DNA of 64,000 nt from Streptomyces qaidamensis. Lineage in GTDB: Bacteria; Actinomycetota; Actinomycetes; Streptomycetales; Streptomycetaceae. Both the position numbers and the translations under genes were made by a program. This document shows, piece by piece, positions 61,095 to 64,000 of this stretch. How positions within the stretch are numbered: position 1 is the first letter of the stretch; every line of letters starts with the position of its first letter. Below the pieces are notes generated by a model, which saw only the letters and a program-made list of their open reading frames with translations, did no database searches and was not told where the DNA came from. The stretch is from positions 8,680,001 to 8,744,000 of the forward strand of contig NZ_CP015098.1 of NCBI RefSeq assembly GCF_001611795.1, written 5' to 3'.

Positions 61095-62315
61095 TCAGTT
61101 CTGCCGCGAATGCAGTGATTCCGCGCGCAACGCGAGAATGAGGTCGAGGCGGGTCTCCGGGTCGTGCAGGGCGTCACCGAAGAGCTTCTCCAGCTGGCGC
61201 AGGCGGTAGCGGACCGTCTGCGGGTGGATGTGCAGCCGTACGGCGACGTCCGGCACGTTGCTGCCGCTGAGCAGCCAGGCCAGCAGTGTCTCGGCGAGCC
61301 GGTCGCGCTGCCCCGCCGAGACCGTGTCGAGGGGCGCGAGGACCCGCGCCCGCAGGCGCTCCAGCAGTGGTTCGTCGCCGTGCAGCAGCAGCGTCGACAG
61401 ATGCTCCGAGCAGCGCACCACGCCCTGGCGGGGGAGCACCCCGCGGCCCATCAGACCGAGTGCCCGGGTGGCCAGGCGCAGCGACTGCGCGGCCTCGGTG
61501 ACCGCGACCGCCGGGCCGATCGCGGCGGGCCGGCCGCGCAGCGCGAGCGTGAACGCCCGGCCGCCGATGCCGCCCGGTCCCTCCGGGTCGGGCACCAGCA
61601 TGCGCGGCGGGCGGGACCCCATGTCCACCAGAGCGCCCGCCGCCGCCAGCGGCCGGTCCTCCTCCCGGCGGTCCGGTGCCGCCGCGAGCGCCACGACGGC
61701 GACCGTCCGCGGCACCGGCCAGCGCGCGCTGTGCGCCAGGTCCTGCACGGCCTCCAGCGCCACCGGCCCGTCCTCCAGGAGCAGGTCGAGCAGGCGCTTG
61801 CGGCGCCGCTCCAGCTCGTCCGAGCTGCGCAGCTGAGCCTCGGCATACCCGGACGCGGCCGCCTGGGCGACTTCGTGCACGGTCCGGAACGCCAACTCCC
61901 CGAGCCCGGCCACGACCGTCGAGTCCAGCCCGAGTTCCTCCGCCGTACGGCCCATCCGCCGCCAGGCGCACATACCGCCGACCCGCAGCGCGGACTGCAG
62001 GGCGTCCAGGCTGCGTCCCTCCAGGGCCTCGCCCCGCCCGAGTTCGTAGTACGTCGCCGCGATCGCGCCCCCGTCGTCGCGCGGATCGGCAATGTGGTCG
62101 ACGAACAGGGTCAGCGCCTGTACCACCCCGGACCGCAGCGCCTGGCGGTACGCACCGTCGGCGGGCCGGGAGTACTCGGGGACCTGGCGGCGGACCTCCT
62201 CCTCCACCTGGTCGGCGACGGCCGCCAGATCGGCGCGCAGCACCTTCGCCAGCTCAGGGGGGAACTGCGGCGCGGCGGGGCGGTCCGGCACGCCGTGCGG
62301 GGTGGGCACAGCCAT
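61095..62315 (-). CDS. PucR/CdaR-type helix-turn-helix regulator
   Basis: 406 residues. An RsbRD-like N-terminal helical part (about 20-180) is followed by a GGDEF-like middle region and the C-terminal PucR helix-turn-helix: LLAWLLSGSNVPDVAVRLHI then HPQTVRYRLRQLEKLFG. Members activate purine catabolism or other pathways, but in Streptomyces most are uncharacterised. AGGAG lies eight bases ahead of the chosen ATG. It lies 122 bases downstream of the Tat-exported esterase gene on the same strand; a link is not proven. Confidence 0.87.
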   Translation of the reverse strand: MAVPTPHGVPDRPAAPQFPPELAKVLRADLAAVADQVEEEVRRQVPEYSRPADGAYRQALRSGVVQALTLFVDHIADPRDDGGAIAATYYELGRGEALEGRSLDALQSALRVGGMCAWRRMGRTAEELGLDSTVVAGLGELAFRTVHEVAQAAASGYAEAQLRSSDELERRRKRLLDLLLEDGPVALEAVQDLAHSARWPVPRTVAVVALAAAPDRREEDRPLAAAGALVDMGSRPPRMLVPDPEGPGGIGGRAFTLALRGRPAAIGPAVAVTEAAQSLRLATRALGLMGRGVLPRQGVVRCSEHLSTLLLHGDEPLLERLRARVLAPLDTVSAGQRDRLAETLLAWLLSGSNVPDVAVRLHIHPQTVRYRLRQLEKLFGDALHDPETRLDLILALRAESLHSRQN

Positions 62316-62437
62316 CACGGACACTCCTTTCGACCGGAAGCGGCTCACCCGCGGGCCTTCGCCCGTGGGACGAGTGGGGAGTCCTGTGTTGGACGGACGA
62401 CCCCTCCGCTCCGTTCCGTGCCCCGACGGCACCCCCG

Positions 62438-63388
62438 TCACTCTGGCACACCCAGCGCACGGGCGAGGACAGGCCACGAGGCCGTGAACTCCGGCTTCCA
62501 GTGTGCCCAGTCGTGCCCGCCGCCCTCGTAGAAGTGCGTGGTGGCCTGGATTCCCATCAGGGCCAGCGTGCGGGCGAAGCCCTGGGCCGAGGGCCACAGG
62601 GCGCTCTCCAGGATCCCGGGCAGCGGATCGCCGCCATCCCCCCGTCCGCTGCCCTGCGACACGTACAGCGCTGTGCCGCGCAGCCCGGTGGCACGGGCGC
62701 GCGGGTTGAAGTCCCGCCAGGTCAGGAGGTTCAGCAGCGGATTGCCCCACAGGGACGCCGCGGGCAGGTTCTCGCGGGCCACGATCGCGTCCATGATGAC
62801 GGGAACACCGGGGGCCGTGGTGTCGAGGATGCCGCTGTAGGAGGCCGCCGCGGTGAACGCCCCGGGGTGGCGGGCCGCGTGCGCCATCGCCCCGTAGCCG
62901 CCGGTGGAGACGCCGGCGACCGCCCGTACGCCGCTGGCCCGGTACTCCCGGGCGAGCAGCGCGGGCACCTCCTTCACCTGGAACGTCTCGTAGTCGGGGC
63001 CGCCCCGCCAGACGCTCGGAATGCCGGTGGGGCCCGCGTCCGGCATCGCCACGATCAGGTCGCGGCCTGCGGTGAACGCCTCGATGTCCGTCTCGCGGGT
63101 CCAGGACGTGTAGTCGTCGTGGGCGCCGTGCAGCAGGTACAGCACGGGGTACTTCTTCTCCGGGCGCGTCGCGAAGTCCGACGGCAGGATCAGCCGGACC
63201 GGCGCGCTGCGGCCGAGCGCGGCGGACGGCACGGACACGTCCCGTGTGCGGGGTCCGAGACGGGTCGCCGCCCGGGCGGGTGCCGTGGCCGCGGCCCCGA
63301 ACAGGGCGGCGAGACCGGCGGCGGCCGTCGCTCTGGCGACAGTGCGCCGGGACACTCCGGCGGCGGGCTTCTGCGGCTGGTCGGGCAT
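62438..63388 (-). CDS. Tat-exported esterase, antigen-85/esterase-D-like
   Basis: 316 residues. Tat signal SRRTVAR followed by an alanine-rich stretch. Catalytic domain: YLLHGAHDDYTSW near residue 87 (oxyanion region), nucleophile GVSTGGYGAM near 161, and the terminal histidine in YEGGGHDWAHW near 293. This fold covers mycolyltransferases and simple esterases; Streptomyces lacks mycolic acids, so an esterase is expected. It lies between the PucR regulator and the thioesterase-bearing gene, 21 bases from the latter. Confidence 0.87.
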   Translation of the reverse strand: MPDQPQKPAAGVSRRTVARATAAAGLAALFGAAATAPARAATRLGPRTRDVSVPSAALGRSAPVRLILPSDFATRPEKKYPVLYLLHGAHDDYTSWTRETDIEAFTAGRDLIVAMPDAGPTGIPSVWRGGPDYETFQVKEVPALLAREYRASGVRAVAGVSTGGYGAMAHAARHPGAFTAAASYSGILDTTAPGVPVIMDAIVARENLPAASLWGNPLLNLLTWRDFNPRARATGLRGTALYVSQGSGRGDGGDPLPGILESALWPSAQGFARTLALMGIQATTHFYEGGGHDWAHWKPEFTASWPVLARALGVPE

Positions 63389-63409
63389 GACGGCTCCTCG
63401 GGTTCCATG

Positions 63410-64000
63410 TCAGGGGGACGGCTCGGCGAGCATCCGGCTCAGGTGGGTGGCGATCTCGTCGACGTGCGGCGGATCGAGCAGCGACAGATGGTGACCGGGC
63501 ACCGGCACCACCTCCAGACGCGGGCACACCTCGTCCCAGCCCAGCGCCGCGTCGTCCCGCTCGTACGCCGGGTCGCGCACGGTGTGCGGCGCGGGTTCGG
63601 TGGCCCGGTAGAGAAGGACCGGGCCGTCGTAACCGCCGGGCCGGTGCGACTCGCCGATGCCCATGTCCAGGTAGGAGGCGCGCTGGTGCTCCAGGGCCGC
63701 GGGCGGCACGTCGGCCGCCTCGCGCAGGGCCCGCAGCACGGCGTCGATCCGGGCCGCGTCGTCGTCCACGGCCACGAGTTCGTCGTACGGCAGCTCCAGA
63801 CGCACGCCGTAGGCGTCGGCGACGTGGTCGGCGAAGCCCTCGAAGTGCGCCCGGATCCGGTCCGCGGGCGTCAGTCCCGGGCGGGGGAGGGGCCGTACGG
63901 AGTCGATGAGCACGACCAGCCGCACCTCCCGCCCGGCGGCGGTCAGTTGCCGCGCGGTCTCCTGGGCGACGAAGCCACCGAAGGACCAACCACCCAGCAG
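63410..64000 (-). CDS. C-terminal thioesterase domain of a probable nonribosomal peptide synthetase, partial
   Basis: The last 196 residues of a gene that continues past the right edge. The visible part begins LLGGWSFGGFVAQETARQL, with the thioesterase nucleophile in GWSFGG, continues through a type-I thioesterase core, and ends with the catalytic histidine in PGHHLSLLDPPHVDEI. The GWSFGG form is usual for the terminal thioesterases of nonribosomal peptide synthetases, which release the finished product. A polyketide synthase or stand-alone thioesterase cannot be excluded. Confidence 0.75.
   Translation of the reverse strand: MLGGWSFGGFVAQETARQLTAAGREVRLVVLIDSVRPLPRPGLTPADRIRAHFEGFADHVADAYGVRLELPYDELVAVDDDAARIDAVLRALREAADVPPAALEHQRASYLDMGIGESHRPGGYDGPVLLYRATEPAPHTVRDPAYERDDAALGWDEVCPRLEVVPVPGHHLSLLDPPHVDEIATHLSRMLAEPSP

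Noticed and set aside
61095..63989. A 964-residue leftward frame covering the regulator, the esterase and the thioesterase region
   Set aside because: Only the segment from 62315 downward is a family-like protein with a proper start. The upstream part is an out-of-frame reading of the esterase.
1..64000. CRISPR arrays, tRNA or rRNA genes, intact insertion sequences, attachment sites
   Set aside because: No regularly spaced repeats, cloverleaf sequences or complete transposase genes were seen. The only mobile traces are two truncated fragments.

Overview
This is a contiguous piece of a Streptomyces chromosome. The evidence is very high GC with strong third-position GC bias, a short chaplin gene, mycothiol-dependent formaldehyde oxidation, ROK, TetR and RpiR regulators, ANTAR/SpoIIE-type phosphatases, two sugar ABC importers without their own ATPase, DUF5709 and DUF3662 proteins, and a HelR-like RNA-polymerase-protecting ATPase. 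No rRNA, tRNA, CRISPR array, intact insertion sequence or replication origin was seen. The first gene is cut at its 5' end by the left edge. The last gene, which ends in a thioesterase domain, runs off the right edge.

Layout. 1-3.4 kb: formaldehyde detoxification (mscR plus a metallo-hydrolase), a short-chain dehydrogenase and a secreted L,D-transpeptidase. 3.4-9.3 kb: sugar importer (two permeases, lipoprotein) with a Gfo/Idh/MocA oxidoreductase, divergent from a ROK regulator. 9.4-18.9 kb: accessory genes, including an EamA transporter, a membrane-anchored streptogrisin-like protease, a DUF3800 protein, a MalY-type PLP enzyme, a second Gfo/Idh enzyme, and a TetR regulator with tandem palindromes next to a lone Zn-ribbon/OB-fold gene. 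18.9-24.5 kb: a four-part ANTAR-GAF-PAS-PP2C protein, a two-gene unit whose likely promoter carries a palindrome, an RpiR-type regulator, and a stand-alone DUF3662 protein. 24.5-28.1 kb: a GT39-like membrane glycosyltransferase and a Tat-exported acid phosphatase.

28.2-35.8 kb is a second carbohydrate locus: a BadF/NAGK-type kinase, divergent from a ROK regulator across a perfect 10-bp inverted repeat, then lipoprotein, two permeases and a large protein of unknown activity. 35.9-41.9 kb: acetyltransferase/kinase pair, beta-phosphoglucomutase plus GH65 phosphorylase, and a GT-C-like membrane protein. 42-47 kb: an orphan proteasome beta subunit, a nickel/cobalt permease with a candidate Nur box, an APC permease with an unknown partner, and DUF5709. 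47.6-51.6 kb: small protein, chaplin, membrane PP2C phosphatase, GNAT protein and a third Gfo/Idh enzyme. 51.6-54 kb: HelR with a rifamycin-associated-element-like repeat. 54-58 kb: four accessory genes bracketed by an IS701-like and an IS5-like transposase remnant. 58-64 kb: secreted hydrolase, cutinase, PucR-type regulator, Tat-exported esterase, and the end of a probable nonribosomal peptide synthetase.

Common thread. Much of the window serves import and processing of external carbohydrate under local repressors. Several palindromes sit exactly where the adjacent regulator would act, and they are the most testable content. Functions are assigned by recognising families in the translated sequence. 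No database search was possible.
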